Below, one piece after another: positions 43,113-54,704 of a stretch of DNA of 64,000 nt. The notes below the pieces were generated by a model. It worked only from the letters and a program-made list of their open reading frames with translations. It searched no databases and was not told the DNA's origin. How positions within the stretch are numbered: the stretch's first letter is position 1; each line of letters starts with the position of its first letter. A program made the translations under genes and the position numbers. The stretch lies in the NCBI GenBank assembly GCA_002785995.1, contig NHNV01000095.1:1-64000 (forward strand). The letters are read 5' to 3'. Source of the DNA: Mycosphaerelloides madeirae. Taxonomy: Eukaryota > Ascomycota > Dothideomycetes > Mycosphaerellales > Mycosphaerellaceae.

Positions 43113-43788
43113 TTGAGAACTGGATTGGCCTTGGTATGAAGATGTTGGAAGTCGACAAGTTCTAATTTCAAGGGCGAAAGTCGCAACCACAGCGCGATAT
43201 TGCGACATCAACAATGATGACTCTTTGTCCAATTCTCTCTCCAACAATATGCTCTTTTAAGCACTCTCTTCTCCCGCACACCGACACACAGCATGATCCT
43301 GCAACGCTATACAGGATGCCACTTGGACCGTGGTGGCATCGACGGTGCGATACATTTCTTCACGGCACTGCGTTGAATTCAGCACACCCTCGTCCGACTT
43401 CACATTTTCCTCTCGCGATTCGCCACGCCTGATCATCAACACATCGACAACGCCCATCGCAGTCAAAACCATCGCCGTCTTCCACCTTCACGAGCTTCTC
43501 ACAGGCTTTTGCATCGCTTGACAAGCAGATCCACCACGGTTCTTCGCCTCTGCAGAGATCTTGCACCCCCCGACAAGCCACCCGACCATCCGATCCTACT
43601 TCACCTCTCTCAACTGTCACTCAATCTCACACCATCTGGTTGGCCAAAATCTCTAAAGCGGTCAGAGTCGATCCACATAAACAGCTTATCGCTGCAAGAA
43701 ACCACGTCTGGCTGCTTGCTTGCTGCAAGACCATCTTCAGCCACGGATTGAAGATAGCCATATCGGTTCGGTCTGCCGTATCGCCGCC
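43113..43788. other. Intergenic, nothing recognised
   Basis: 3' flank of the F-box gene and promoter of the oxidoreductase gene. It is CA/CT-rich near the right end, typical of a fungal 5' leader. No gene or repeat was found. Confidence 0.4.
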
Positions 43789-45306
43789 ATGTCTATTCTA
43801 GCGCCCAGGACACGTCTCACAGCTCAAGTCTCAGAGTTGAGCGCAGGGATGTGCGTATGCTTTTCCGTGAGTAGAGGACTGGCTGCTGCGGACTATCGCT
43901 TGGCATATAGATTGCAAGCTCGCCCTGTTCTACTGAAATCCCTCTATACACGAGGAATAATGTCTTTGGCTTCTGCGAGACCGAGCGCTGCGAGGATTGA
44001 TTCCGTGATGGCGGGACGACGGGATGCGTCGACGAACGCTCCAGTTGTCTACGATGCGATTGTGGTGGGAGCCGGACCAGCTGGAATCACAGCCGTAGGA
44101 AACCTGCTGGAGAACCGAATAGACCGGATCCTCTGGGTCGACGATGCATTTGAAGGGGGAAGAGTCAACAAGTACTACCGAGAAGTGCCTTCGAATACGA
44201 AGGTGAAGCTTTTCATTGAGTTTGCGACCGCTGTTGCGCCTTTCAGGAAAATTGTTTCTGGATTGCCTTCGAGGGATCGATGGGAGGAGCCGAGTGCCAG
44301 CGATGGCGTTTCTGTGGATAGCTCACCAGACAAGCTGAAAGATTTGCGGAAACTGGATCAGGAGAAGGGATGCACATTGAGTCACGCTGCGGATATGTGC
44401 CTGATTCTCACCGAAGGACTCAAGCGAACACCAGGTGTCACAATGCAGCTCGGACGGGTGGCGGAAGCCGTACTGGATGAACAATCCTCAACCTGGGACG
44501 TCAGTATCTCCTCCCCCTCGAATTCGCCACAATCCCTCAACAACATCCACTCCAAACGAATAATCCTCTGCACCGGCTCCTCCCCCACGGATCCACCCCT
44601 CCCCTTCGAGCCCCCAGACCTCAAACACATCCACCTCGACACCGCCCTCTCACCCACGGCCCTCTCCCAGCTCCTCTTGCCCCTCGGACCCACAACCATA
44701 GCCGTAATAGGCGCCTCCCACAGCGCCGTCCTCGTCCTCTGGAACCTCGTCACCCTAGCACTCACCTCCAAACCCGATCTCAACATAAAATGGTTCACGC
44801 GCCATCCCCTCCGCTACGCCGAATACGAAGAAGGATTTATCGCGCGCGACAATACAGGCCTCAAAGGCGATGCGGCGCAATGGGCGCGAGAAAACCTCGA
44901 GCCTGAGAGCTTCTCTTCTTCGCCAGTCAGTAAAGTCCTCACAACAATTTCCTACGCCAAAGGCGACGAAGAGAAAATCTACCGCGAACACCTCCCCGGC
45001 GCCGCGTTCGTAATCCAGGCCATAGGCTACCAACGCGATCCGACACCAGTCCTCAAACTCTCCAACGGGAAAGTTATTGAGCCGCACTTCGACCACTCTG
45101 CGGGAAATTTCAATTACATCAAAGAAAGTGATTGCGGGAGTATAGGCAATCTGGCACCGCTCCCGGGTGTTTATGGTGCTGGAATAGCTTTCCCCGAACG
45201 AGTGGTGGATAAGAAGTATGGACATGAAGAGATGAATGTGGGATTCTTTAAGTTTATGAAAGCGGTGAAGAAGTGGGCGGAGGGGTGGAAAGGAGTTGGG
45301 GTGTAG
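43789..45306 (+). CDS. FAD/NAD(P)-dependent oxidoreductase (two Rossmann motifs)
   Basis: Predicted 505 residues from the ATG at 43789. A dinucleotide-binding motif VVGAGPAG lies at about residues 90-110 (FAD), followed by a GGRVNKYYREVPSNTK region. A second Rossmann segment, AVIGASHSAVLVLWNLV (about residue 305), would bind NAD(P)H, and an ATG-like GVYGAGIAFPE block near the C-terminus closes the FAD site. This is the pyridine nucleotide-disulfide oxidoreductase fold, but no CxxxxC redox pair is visible, so a monooxygenase- or CzcO-like role is as likely. The first 85 residues are Arg/Ser/Ala-rich and could be a mitochondrial presequence. An alternative start is the internal Met of MSLASARPS. 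Substrate unknown. Convergent with SF3A1. Confidence 0.8.
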   Translation: MSILAPRTRLTAQVSELSAGMCVCFSVSRGLAAADYRLAYRLQARPVLLKSLYTRGIMSLASARPSAARIDSVMAGRRDASTNAPVVYDAIVVGAGPAGITAVGNLLENRIDRILWVDDAFEGGRVNKYYREVPSNTKVKLFIEFATAVAPFRKIVSGLPSRDRWEEPSASDGVSVDSSPDKLKDLRKLDQEKGCTLSHAADMCLILTEGLKRTPGVTMQLGRVAEAVLDEQSSTWDVSISSPSNSPQSLNNIHSKRIILCTGSSPTDPPLPFEPPDLKHIHLDTALSPTALSQLLLPLGPTTIAVIGASHSAVLVLWNLVTLALTSKPDLNIKWFTRHPLRYAEYEEGFIARDNTGLKGDAAQWARENLEPESFSSSPVSKVLTTISYAKGDEEKIYREHLPGAAFVIQAIGYQRDPTPVLKLSNGKVIEPHFDHSAGNFNYIKESDCGSIGNLAPLPGVYGAGIAFPERVVDKKYGHEEMNVGFFKFMKAVKKWAEGWKGVGV

Positions 45307-46003
45307 ATTGCATTATAATGTATTGAAGATTGCCAAGAACCTCTCGCTCCATCCCTTATCCAGCAATGTCTCTACCCGAACACAAAAGACAACATGTCCC
45401 GCCTCAACACCCCGGCGCCCTTTCGTAGCAAAAGCATAAAAAAGAAGACACCCGAATGGCAGCGAATCGCACAACTCGAACAGATGCAAAGCAGGAAGAT
45501 TTCAATATGCCTCCAATGACAAACGAGTCTCTCACGGGAATTTGAGTAGACGACGTATACTGAGGAGGGAGGGTATGGGTAAAGGATGAAGGAAGGGGAA
45601 AGGAGGGGAAGAGGCGGAAGGAAAGGGGGAAGGAGAGCTGTCGCAAAGTGTGGAACGAGAAGGGGCATGTGTTTCACTTACTTGAGCGTCTGTGGGGATG
45701 AATGAGAGGCTAACTGTGGAAAATGCCTTTAACAGGCTAAAAGAGCCGTGGAGCCGTGGGGCATACTGTAAAGAGAATCAGTTCGAGTGCGTGTTATGTC
45801 CGAATAAACGCTGTACCTCTTGCTATCTGTTGGTCATGCGTTGTTCGGCCTGCCTTGCCACTGTAGAGTGTTTGTGGCGAATGGGCAGACCAGCAGAAGT
45901 GCTCTTGCTGCCTGGTGCTGATGTGGAGGACCTGGCTAGGTGGTATTCGCTCCGATGAAGAGGTACTTCCAAAGAAGGACAATCCGTGTCGTGATATGCC
46001 GTC
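45307..46003. other. Shared 3' region with a polypurine tract
   Basis: Lies between convergent genes. A purine tract of about 75 nt on the plus strand (45562-45637, AGGAGGGAGGG...GGAAGGAGAG) is broken by only a few pyrimidines. No gene is seen, and a minus-strand 284-codon frame (45823-46677) is a shadow of SF3A1. Confidence 0.5.
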
Positions 46004-47539
46004 TCACTTCTTGTACTTGTCGTGCAGGTATCGAATTTGCTCCTGAACATCAGGACGCTCGGTACCAGGTGGAAGCACACCAGCAGGCTGCATCGGAGGT
46101 GGCGCGTTGGGGACACCGTCGTAAGATGGCAATTCGGCCTTCTTCCGGCGGCTCTGCTCTTCCTCCGTGAGAGCCTGACCAGTGATGGGATCAAAGAGAT
46201 CGGTCCGTTGTGAAGCCAGACGCTTGAGGTTGTTGGCAACGTCGGCGTGGTTAAGGTTCGTGGTTGAACTTCGGTGCTGGTTCTTTGCCATCTGCTCGCG
46301 CCATTCGGGAGATAGCAGCTCGATCTGCATGTGCCGCTCCATTTCGTCGTTGGCGATGGCCTGCTTACAGATGGAGCATATTGACGTATTCTGTGCAGTC
46401 TTGTTGCGTTGTGCTTGTGGGACATAGTCGGTGCGTACACGGGCAGTTTGCTGGTTGTTCTTTGCCGCAGCGCGCATGCGTTCTCGTTCCTCCTGCACTG
46501 ACGGAGCAGCTGGCACAGCGTATGGCGATTGCTGGGGCGGAGTGGGCATTGCGGGTGGAGGCATGTTGACGTGTGCTTGGGGTACTTGTGCAGCAGGGAA
46601 TTGTGGTTGCTCTCCGTAAAGATCGTTGTACTCGTCGAAGGAAGGCACTGCCTCTTCCAGTCTTCTGTTCGGATCAATCCTCATCTTGGACTTCTCCTCC
46701 AGACTGAGCGACAGCATGTCGTTGAGCGTCTTGGGTGGCGGCATCTCGGCATGTTCATCTCGCTCACCAAATGTGATTGTGGCAACGACGGCGAAGTCAT
46801 GCCAGTCGATCTGTGCAAACGCAATCTTCTCCTTTTCAAGCTTCTCCTCTTTCTCCACTTTTTGCTTTTCCTGGTACTTGACAAACTCCGCTCTCTTTTG
46901 CGCGCGCTCCAGGACGTTGGACCGATTTGTGACGTTCTTCTCGAGCTCCGCAATGCGCTTCTTCTGTGGTCCGCCATTGTCTGCCGTCTCGCCATCTATG
47001 AGGTCCTTGTACTGCTCCACCAGGCGATTGAAGTACAGATTGAGTGAGTGGTTCGGGGCCAAGAAATCGAACTGGTAGTTTCCACGTTCCCGCTGGCTGA
47101 GGTTGGTGACCCATGAGCGTCCGTTCTTGGCGGCGAATTGTGCAGTCAGCTTGACAATCTCCAAATCTTGCGCACTGATGTTGGGCATGCGAGCGCTGAA
47201 TTGGTAATCGGGCGGGGGCGGTAGACTCTTGTCCTTGCCAGCAAATGTGACGTCGGTCTTGCGGGCGATGGCTCTGGAGGTGTCATCGTGGCCTCGTCCA
47301 GCCTTGACCTCCTCCACGCGCCATTTGTAGTAGGCGTTGTATGCATCGTCGGGATCGAGGTAAGACGTGCGCGTTGAGTTGCCGGCGCGGACTCTGGCCT
47401 CGAAGGAAACACCGTTGCGGGCAATGTAGGAGGCGACCTTCTCGATCAGGTCACGCTGAGCACGCGGGGGCAGGACGGTGCCGGGTGGGACGCGCTTGGT
47501 CAGATCGTCCTTGGGCTCGTCCTCGTTGGGCGCGGCCAT
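46004..47539 (-). CDS. Splicing factor 3A subunit 1 (SF3a120/Prp21)
   Basis: Predicted 511-residue subunit of the SF3a complex of the U2 snRNP, which helps U2 bind the branch point in the nucleus. Two SURP (SWAP) modules are visible, at about residues 26-75 (LIEKVASYIARNG...FE) and about 125-175 (IVKLTAQFAAKNGRSW), each with the Y/F landmark. A charged linker, a FGERDEHAEMPPPK block and a Pro-rich region follow. The C-terminus has the LSPEWREQM and LASQRTDLFDPITGQALTEEE blocks of the family. The human protein's C-terminal ubiquitin-like domain is absent, as in many fungi. No intron is needed, and the ATG fits. The 908-bp gap to the divergent Pmt1 gene holds both promoters. Confidence 0.95.
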   Translation of the reverse strand: MAAPNEDEPKDDLTKRVPPGTVLPPRAQRDLIEKVASYIARNGVSFEARVRAGNSTRTSYLDPDDAYNAYYKWRVEEVKAGRGHDDTSRAIARKTDVTFAGKDKSLPPPPDYQFSARMPNISAQDLEIVKLTAQFAAKNGRSWVTNLSQRERGNYQFDFLAPNHSLNLYFNRLVEQYKDLIDGETADNGGPQKKRIAELEKNVTNRSNVLERAQKRAEFVKYQEKQKVEKEEKLEKEKIAFAQIDWHDFAVVATITFGERDEHAEMPPPKTLNDMLSLSLEEKSKMRIDPNRRLEEAVPSFDEYNDLYGEQPQFPAAQVPQAHVNMPPPAMPTPPQQSPYAVPAAPSVQEERERMRAAAKNNQQTARVRTDYVPQAQRNKTAQNTSICSICKQAIANDEMERHMQIELLSPEWREQMAKNQHRSSTTNLNHADVANNLKRLASQRTDLFDPITGQALTEEEQSRRKKAELPSYDGVPNAPPPMQPAGVLPPGTERPDVQEQIRYLHDKYKK

Positions 47540-48446
47540 GATCGATGTCGTGTGCGGCGATTCGGAGCGTGGGAATGTCCGGGCGGGAAGGTCAAGTGTT
47601 GGTGACGAGAAAGTCGAGCTTCAATCTTCAGAAGCAGACGACCCGAAGATGCTTGGCAGATTTCGTGCCTTAGCGCTGTACCTTGCGCGAGAAGCACGAT
47701 TGGTTGAAATGACCTGTACGCTAGGACATGTACTGAGCGGCCACCAATCCGCGTCATACGCTGTCTTCTTCGCATATGACTATGTTCATCGAGCATCAAG
47801 ATCACAGATCAGTTGCTGGCGTCAACATGCTCGTTGAAGCTTGAAAGGCTTTCGTCCTAGAACTGTGCCACTCAGTGTGACCTCGCCGAATCGTCAACGT
47901 AGAAGTCTTGGACTGCTCATACTCAGTTGGCAGGAACTCTAGCTTCAGGAAGGATATCTGTGTACAAGGATACGGGCATCAACTCATAGGCTACCCATAC
48001 AATCGATATGAGTTGGTAAAGTTCACCTGTCTGATGCTGTTCGCTGTTCTGTCACAAGCGTCGACACGAGATGCCCCGTTAGCTAGCGCGAATACGGGAT
48101 GGATCTCGTGCATTAGCGCACCCCTTGCGAGCAGCTCGACCTGGCTTCTCGAAATAAATGACCACGTATCGCTGCTGCTGCTGTTGTACCAAAGTTGCTG
48201 GATGCAGGCGCAGCTGAACCAGCACAACTTTTCTTCCACTTCCACCACTTCTTCTTGTCTCTCCTTCACAATCCTTCCCGTTGCTCTTTGCGTCGTCTGA
48301 GACAACGCGCATTTGCCAACCGGCGACGCGCGCCATTGCTTTCAGCTGTATCACAAGGCTGATCGGCGCATGGAACACCACCACTTCGACCTCCGCAACG
48401 ACCACCACGGCTGAAACGGCCCTCCTCCCCACGCACATCTGCCATC
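47540..48446. promoter_or_regulatory. Divergent promoter region (SF3A1 / Pmt1)
   Basis: No supported gene. Frames of about 100-130 codons on both strands lack recognisable content. No RNA gene was identified. Confidence 0.45.
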
Positions 48447-51333
48447 ATGGCAGTCCGATCGCCCAAAAAGAAGGACAGCGAGCCCAATGGCACAATCACC
48501 GCCCAAGAGATGGTCCAGTCGAGTCTTGACAAGCCGCCGCATCCCTCCTACGACTACACCTCCTTTGGCGTCACAGACAACAACATCACAACGCTGAAGA
48601 GCGGGGACTGGCAGGCGCTGGCGGTAGTCTCACTCATCGCGCTGTTCGTAAGGCTGTTCCGCATATACCAACCCACCAGCGTCGTCTTCGATGAGGTGCA
48701 TTTTGGAGGATTCGCCAGCAAGTACATCAAGGGCAAGTTCTTCATGGACGTCCATCCGCCCCTCGCCAAGCTGTTGATCACGCTGGCGGGTTGGGCAGCG
48801 GGCTTTGATGGCGAGTTTGATTTCAAGGACATTGGGAAGGACTACTTGGAGCCTCGAGTACCCTACGTTGCCATGAGGCTGCTACCCGCCCTGTGCGGTG
48901 TGCTGGCTGTTCCAACCATCTTCTTGACCCTGAAGGCTGCTGGATGCAGGACAATTACCGCCACAATGGGTGCCGTTCTGCTCACATTTGAGAACGGCTT
49001 CGTCACCCAATCGCGATTGATCCTTTTGGACTCCCCCTTGGTCATCTTCACTGCTCTTACGGGCCTTTCTTGGGTTTCTTTCATCAACCAGCACGAGCTT
49101 GGACCGCGAAAGGCCTTTTCTGCGAGCTGGTGGTTCTGGTTGGCTTCCACCGGTGTGTGCTTGGGAGCGACTGCCAGTGTCAAGTGGGTCGGTCTGTTCA
49201 CTATCGCTTGGGTTGGATCCTTGACTGCTCTCCAACTTTGGATCCTGCTCGGAGACACCAAGAACGTCACCACTCGCATCTGGTTTAAGCATCTCTTCGC
49301 GCGCGTCTTCTGCTTGATCATCATCCCAATCGCGTTTTACATGGCCATGTTCGCCATCCACTTTGTCTGTCTCGTCAACCCAGGCGACGGCGACGGCTTC
49401 ATGAGCAGCGAGTTCCAATCGACCCTCAACTCCAAGGGCATGGCCGACGTTCCTGCAGATGTTGCTTTTGGTTCTCGAGTCAGCCTTCGCCACCACAACA
49501 CTCAGGGCGGCTACCTGCATTCTCACTCGCACATGTACCCGGCCGGAAGTAAGCAGCAGCAGATCACGCTGTACCCCCACAAGGATGAGAACAACGTCTT
49601 TTTGGTCGAGAACCAGACTCAACCCATCGACTGGGCCGTTGACCCCACCGGTAACACGAGCATTGTCGGACCCATGGCTTGGGATCAACAAGCGCCGGAA
49701 TTCGTCAAGGATGGCTCAGTCATCCGTCTTTACCACATCGTTACCGACCGAAGAGTGCACTCCCATGATGTTCGTCCACCAATCACCGAGGCCGAATGGC
49801 AGAACGAGGTGTCTGCATACGGCTACGAAGGTTTCGAGGGCGACGCAAACGATCTCTTCCGTGTCGAGATTGTGAAGTCTATGTCTGACGGTAAGGAAGC
49901 CAAGGAACGCCTTCGCACGATCCAGACCAAGTTCAAGCTTGTCCACATCATGACTGGCTGTGTTCTCTTCTCGCACAAGGTCAAACTTCCAGATTGGGGC
50001 TTCGAACAGCAAGAAGTCACTTGCGCTCGCGGCGGTACTCTGCCAAACAGCATCTGGTACATTGAGAGCAACATCCACCCCGCAATGCCCGAGGACGCCG
50101 AAAAGGTCAACTACCGCAACCCGGGCTTCTTTGGCAAGTTCTGGGAGCTCCAGCAGGTCATGTGGACCACGAACGCTGGCCTCGTCGAGTCGCACGCCTG
50201 GGACTCTCGCCCACCTTCATGGCCAGTCCTGCGTCGTGGTATCAACTTCTGGGGCAAGGACCATCGTCAAATTTACCTGACTGGTAACCCTCTCATCTGG
50301 TGGTCAAGCACGGCCGCCATCGGAGTGTATGTGGTCTTCTTCGCCCTGGCAATCCTTCGATGGCAACGAAGCTGCGAGGACTACCAAAGCACTATTTTCC
50401 GCCGCTTCGTTTACGAGAACGGCATCTCTGTGCTTGGATGGGCCTTCCACTACTTCCCCTTCTACTTGATGCAACGCCAGCTTTTCTTGCATCACTATTT
50501 CCCGGCGCTTTACTTTGCCATCATCACCCTTTGCCAGGTCTTCGACTTCCAGATCAGCCGCATCAAGATTGGCTCGATCACGCTCAAGGACAAGCCAGCT
50601 GTTGGGATGAGCGCTGCTACCGTCTTCATGGCGCTTTCGGTAGTCGTCTTCGCTCTTTATGCGCCGCTGACTTACGGTAACCAATGGACGAAGAGCGAGT
50701 GCAACCGTGTCAAGCTCTTCGAAACGTGGGACTGGGACTGCAACACCTTCTACGACAACGTAAGCCTCCCTTCCCCCATCTGCCTCCCTCCACCAACTAA
50801 CATCCATACAGTACAACGACTACTCCCTCGCAGTAAGCAGCGCCGCCAACGGAGCCGCACCCACAACCCAAGCCGCCCACGGCCCCGCGCCCCCCGTCGC
50901 CGAAGACCCCCAAAAAGACGTCCACGTCACGCCCGGCTCGCCCATGAACCTCAACAATCTCGGCCAAGGCTACACCGAAGAAAAGATCGAGTACCGCGAC
51001 GACCAAGGAAATCTGCTCAATGAAGAGCAGGTCAAAGCTCTCTCGGGTAAAGTCTCTTTCTCGACACGTTACGAGACGCGGACGCGTGTTGTAGATCAGA
51101 TGGGCAACGAGATTGATGATGGTGTTTATGTCCCTGGTGAGGAGGAAGGTGCGGCGAAAGCGGAGGCTATTGAGCCGGGGACTGTGGGAGAAGCAGATCT
51201 AGGGAAGGCTAGTACGAAGCCGCAAGGGAATGACGCTGCAGAGGATGTGGCGAAGGAACAGAGCCTGTCTGAAGTTGAGGCTACGCCGGAGCCTGCGAGT
51301 GAGGTTGAGCAGAAGACGAGGGATGAGTTGTGA
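48447..51333 (+). CDS. Dolichyl-phosphate-mannose protein O-mannosyltransferase, Pmt1 type
   Basis: Predicted 944-residue ER membrane enzyme that transfers mannose from Dol-P-Man to Ser/Thr of secretory and cell-wall proteins. Exons are 48447-50759 and 50812-51333, with a 52-nt GT-AG intron. The catalytic first loop carries VFDEVHFGGFASKYIKG and FFMDVHPPLAKLL. The central luminal MIR domain has the blocks GGYLHSHSHMYP, LHSHD-like VHSHDVRPP and LFSHKVKLPDWGFEQQEVTC. About five membrane segments precede the MIR domain and four follow. Placement in the Pmt1 rather than the Pmt2 or Pmt4 subfamily rests on the MIR wording and on the cytosolic tail IEYRDDQGNLLNEEQVKAL, which matches the tail style of yeast Pmt1. 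It is convergent with the MFS gene. Confidence 0.94.
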
Positions 51334-51519
51334 TTGCACTAATCACAGGTGTATGATACAATAACTAGAGATTTTCGAGCGTGGCGGGTCAAAGGTAACA
51401 TGGCGAAAAGCAGGTGGGAGGAGTTTTTATGTCTGTTGAATACGTGATTGCAGTCGCAGAATTTTCGTCTCTGGTATCATTACACTGCACATCAAGAACT
51501 TCATCTTGTTCGGCTACAT

Positions 51520-53223
51520 CTAAAGTATTATCTTCCACAAAGCACTAACATGTCTGACCCTCTGTCCCCACACGATCAACGGAATCGCAAGTAACATAAT
51601 CCCAACGTAAATGCCGGCTTGGGTCCCGAAGGCGTCGATGTAGCCGACTTTGTCGACCCAGGGGACGATACCGTAGAGGAAACCGAAAGCGACGACGTTC
51701 TGTTGCCATATCAGCAAAGGAGGCGGGGTGGAGGGGGTGTTTGAGGGGCAAAAGGGGCAAGGGATACCTTTAGGCCCACGACGAGCGTAAGGGCGTCCGC
51801 GTTCACGGGAAGATAAGAGTCCGAGACGTATGTCATCGTCATTGTTGGGACGGCGGTTAGACCGACGGACACGAGGCCGTTGGCGATGAAACTGTTCCCT
51901 CGTTAGCAGTGAGAGAGAAGGGGAATGGGAGGGGAAAGGAAGGGGGGGGGACACGTACAGCGCACTCCAATGCAACTCCTCCGCAACTCCATAACCCCAA
52001 AGCAAACATCCAGCCGGCACGATTAACGCGGGGATGATGAGCAAATGTAGTCTCGTCTCCGGCTGGAAAACGCCTTTGTTCGCTTTGCTGCGCCAATCGC
52101 TGTAGCGGTCTACAACCCAACCGCCAAGCCACGCTCCGATCAGGTTGCCGATGAGCCCGGGGATATTGATGAGGCCGTTTATGGAGGGTTTCATATTATA
52201 AGGAGGGGACTGGAGGACGAAGGAATTGAGGATGTTGATAGCGACGACCCAGGCGAGAGAGACGGCGAAACCGAGGAAAGAGAGGATGACGGCTGGGTAT
52301 GCGATCATGGGGAGGGGACGGAGGAAGAGTTTGAGGATCGAGGTGTTTTCGGGAGGGCCGGACCAGAGGGGGAGGGTTTGCAGGAAGGTCTTTTGCGGGA
52401 TTGGGGTGAGAGAGGGTGTTTGGTTTTGGTTTTCGGGGTCGATGTTTGTGACGATGGGGGTGGGCTTTTCGGGGATGGAATCACCGTCGGAGCGGCTTCT
52501 CGTCTCGTCGAGCTCGAGGAAAGAGCGGTCGTAGCGGGTTTCCGGGACGAAGAGGAGGACCATAAAGAAGTTGAGGAACGCCAGGCCGAAGGAGTGCCAT
52601 TTATGGACTCGCCAGCTCGAGTAGGTAACGACGAAACCGCAGATGAGCGGGCCGATGGTGTTGCCGCCTGAAATGGCGTTCATGTACCAGCTCATGAGGT
52701 TCGCACGTTCGTGCAGGAAGAAGACGTCGTTGACGATAGAAGCAGCGAGGGCTTCACTCGCGGACCCAGCAAAAGCCGCGACGATGTTACTCCACAGCAG
52801 ACTGTCAAATGACTTGGCCACGGCTCCCCATAGATATGCCATCGCGAGCAGCAGAGTGGCGAAGACGAAGATAGGTCGTTTGCCGAAGTAGTTGGCCATG
52901 GGCACCCAGAAGAAATTGAAGACGCCGAGAGTCAGAATAGGCCAGAGTAAGATGGCGCTGGTCTGGGTCATAGTCTTGTCGAATTCGAGACTGAGAGGGT
53001 AGAACGCTGGGGCCAGTCCTCCGATAGCGTAGTTCGTCATGAAGGAAAAGGCGCAGACGCTGGAGAAGCAGACGTATTTCTTCCATTTCGGCCAGCGGAG
53101 AGGGTCGTTGGCGTCGTTGGCGTTGGGGTGAGGGTGGTAGATGAGGTGGCCATCTGTGGATTGGGCGTGGAGGAGGACGGTGCCTTCGGTGTTGTCGAGT
53201 TCTTTGAGGGAGTGGAGTCTCAT
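51520..53223 (-). CDS. MFS transporter, DHA1-like
   Basis: Predicted 522-residue plasma-membrane transporter with 12 hydrophobic segments. Exons are 53223-51959, 51891-51768 and 51699-51520. The GT-AG introns of 67 and 68 nt restore a continuous last third (FIANGLVSVGL..., VSDSYLPVNADAL, then NVVAFGFLYGIVPW). The N-terminal DPLRWPKWKKY block before helix 1 and the NYFGKRPIFV loop between helices 2 and 3 are typical of the drug:H+ antiporter-1 group. A Pro/Ser-rich cytosolic loop lies between helices 6 and 7 (about 235-285). The substrate is unknown. The first ATG is used. Divergent from the disordered-protein gene at 54705. Confidence 0.9.
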   Translation of the reverse strand: MRLHSLKELDNTEGTVLLHAQSTDGHLIYHPHPNANDANDPLRWPKWKKYVCFSSVCAFSFMTNYAIGGLAPAFYPLSLEFDKTMTQTSAILLWPILTLGVFNFFWVPMANYFGKRPIFVFATLLLAMAYLWGAVAKSFDSLLWSNIVAAFAGSASEALAASIVNDVFFLHERANLMSWYMNAISGGNTIGPLICGFVVTYSSWRVHKWHSFGLAFLNFFMVLLFVPETRYDRSFLELDETRSRSDGDSIPEKPTPIVTNIDPENQNQTPSLTPIPQKTFLQTLPLWSGPPENTSILKLFLRPLPMIAYPAVILSFLGFAVSLAWVVAINILNSFVLQSPPYNMKPSINGLINIPGLIGNLIGAWLGGWVVDRYSDWRSKANKGVFQPETRLHLLIIPALIVPAGCLLWGYGVAEELHWSALYVSPPLPFPSHSPSLSLLTREQFHRQRPRVRRSNRRPNNDDDIRLGLLSSRERGRPYARRGPKGIPCPFCPSNTPSTPPPLLIWQQNVVAFGFLYGIVPWVDKVGYIDAFGTQAGIYVGIMLLAIPLIVWGQRVRHVSALWKIIL

Positions 53224-54704
53224 CTTGGCTGCTCTGTTCGAGTGAGGGAGAGTTTGTGGTGTCGGAGCTGGCCAGAGGCTGTTCGAAAACCGGACATCAG
53301 ACCACAGTTCTAAGGGTGAGGTAAGAGCTGAAGTACTTCGAGGTGGATCCTCCAGGAAGCATGATAGAAGCCAATAAATCTTATAGGGCAGATGGCACAG
53401 TACGGGTCCGAAGGGGAGACAATCTTGGACATGTCGTTCAGGATTGGAGAGGCTAAAATTGCTAGCCGCAACGGTGGTAGAAGTATACTGTACTGGTACG
53501 AAGCTAGAGAGCGCGAGAGCCTACCTTGCCTACCGTATCAGGTATTCACATTCGATGCAGCTCATGTGGCATCCTCGTGATACGGTCGTTGATTGGCATC
53601 CTCGGCGAAGCAGACAAGTCATATCTGTTTATCAGCAGCGAAGTCCTTGTGCTTAGTATATGTCTTGAGCGCCTTTGTAGGCCTAGAGCGTACGATGGAG
53701 TCGAACTTGGTTGTACGGCAGGCTGACAAGCTTGAAAGGCGTTCTGGAGGCTTTTGTTGTTTTCGTGCGGCATTGTCGGCTCGTCTTGGGAATCAGCACA
53801 TGCTTCCAGCTTCGAGACTGTCGACGTTGGGCTGGAAGCTGGTTCAAGACACGGAAAGGAGGAGGCACGAAGGGGCCGGCGGAAGGAGCGGAGAGCCGAT
53901 CTGTGGACACCTCAGGCACGCACTTTCCTCCAACCTCACTCGACTTGCACACTTCAATTCTTTCTACTTTTCCACCACAACCAACATGACGATGAACTTG
54001 TCTCATCGCTCACCAGTACACAGACATTCGCCCTGACAGCGATCTGCCGGGAGCCTTTCCACAACAGCTCAGAATGTATGACCGCTACTACCCACTCTCA
54101 CAAGAACCGCATTGCGTCCTCCCTCAAGAGAGATCAGGAGACATAAGACAGTGCCTCGACTTGGGATGCTTCAGCCAGGAAGAGAGGCTGGCCCTGACTT
54201 GCTTTCTCTCCTTCCTACCTCCTCACCTACTCCTTGCCTGCTGTTCCAAATTCTCTCCCTTGGACGGCATAGTCTTCAGCACATCTCATCAACGAGAAAA
54301 GCATCCAGAAGCACCATGTATTCTTGATGGCAATACTCTTGTTGACTACCCTATCTAGCCCATTGCGACAAATGTATCCATTTTCTTGCAACTTTTGTTT
54401 ACTCTTCCCCAGAAAAATCCTCGAGCCAGAGCCATCCCATCCCTTGCTTCCTCCACTGCAACTACAGCCTGTTCTTTGCCCATTGGCCCCGACTCACTCA
54501 GCCAAGTAAAGCGCGAGAGCTATCAATGCGTACGATCGTCCACACTCTCGCACACCTGGCTTCTGTTGACATCGAGAGGGATTCCTCTGCATTCCACCCC
54601 TCACGTCCACCCCATGCTAACGGAAAAGTCATAACTATTTGAGGCCGGGAATGCGCGCGCTTTTTGCGCGTTTGTAGCTTGCTGCAAGACAACACATTGA
54701 AATC
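53224..54704. promoter_or_regulatory. 1.5-kb divergent intergenic region
   Basis: No supported gene between the MFS gene (minus) and the 54705 gene (plus). Short frames on both strands have no recognisable content. A small GC hairpin (TGCGCGCGCTTTTTGCGCG, about 54651-54670) lies 40 bp before the next start codon. Confidence 0.4.

Noticed and set aside
43869..43912. Possible short intron (GTGAGT...ATATAG) in the oxidoreductase leader
   Set aside because: 44 nt is too short and removing it breaks the frame of the Rossmann domain.
45823..46677. 284-codon minus-strand frame overlapping SF3A1
   Set aside because: It is a shadow of the SF3A1 reading frame and has no family features.
54640..54680. 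GC-rich hairpin before the 54705 gene as a terminator
   Set aside because: Too short and placed just before a start codon. Fungal genes do not use such hairpins as terminators.
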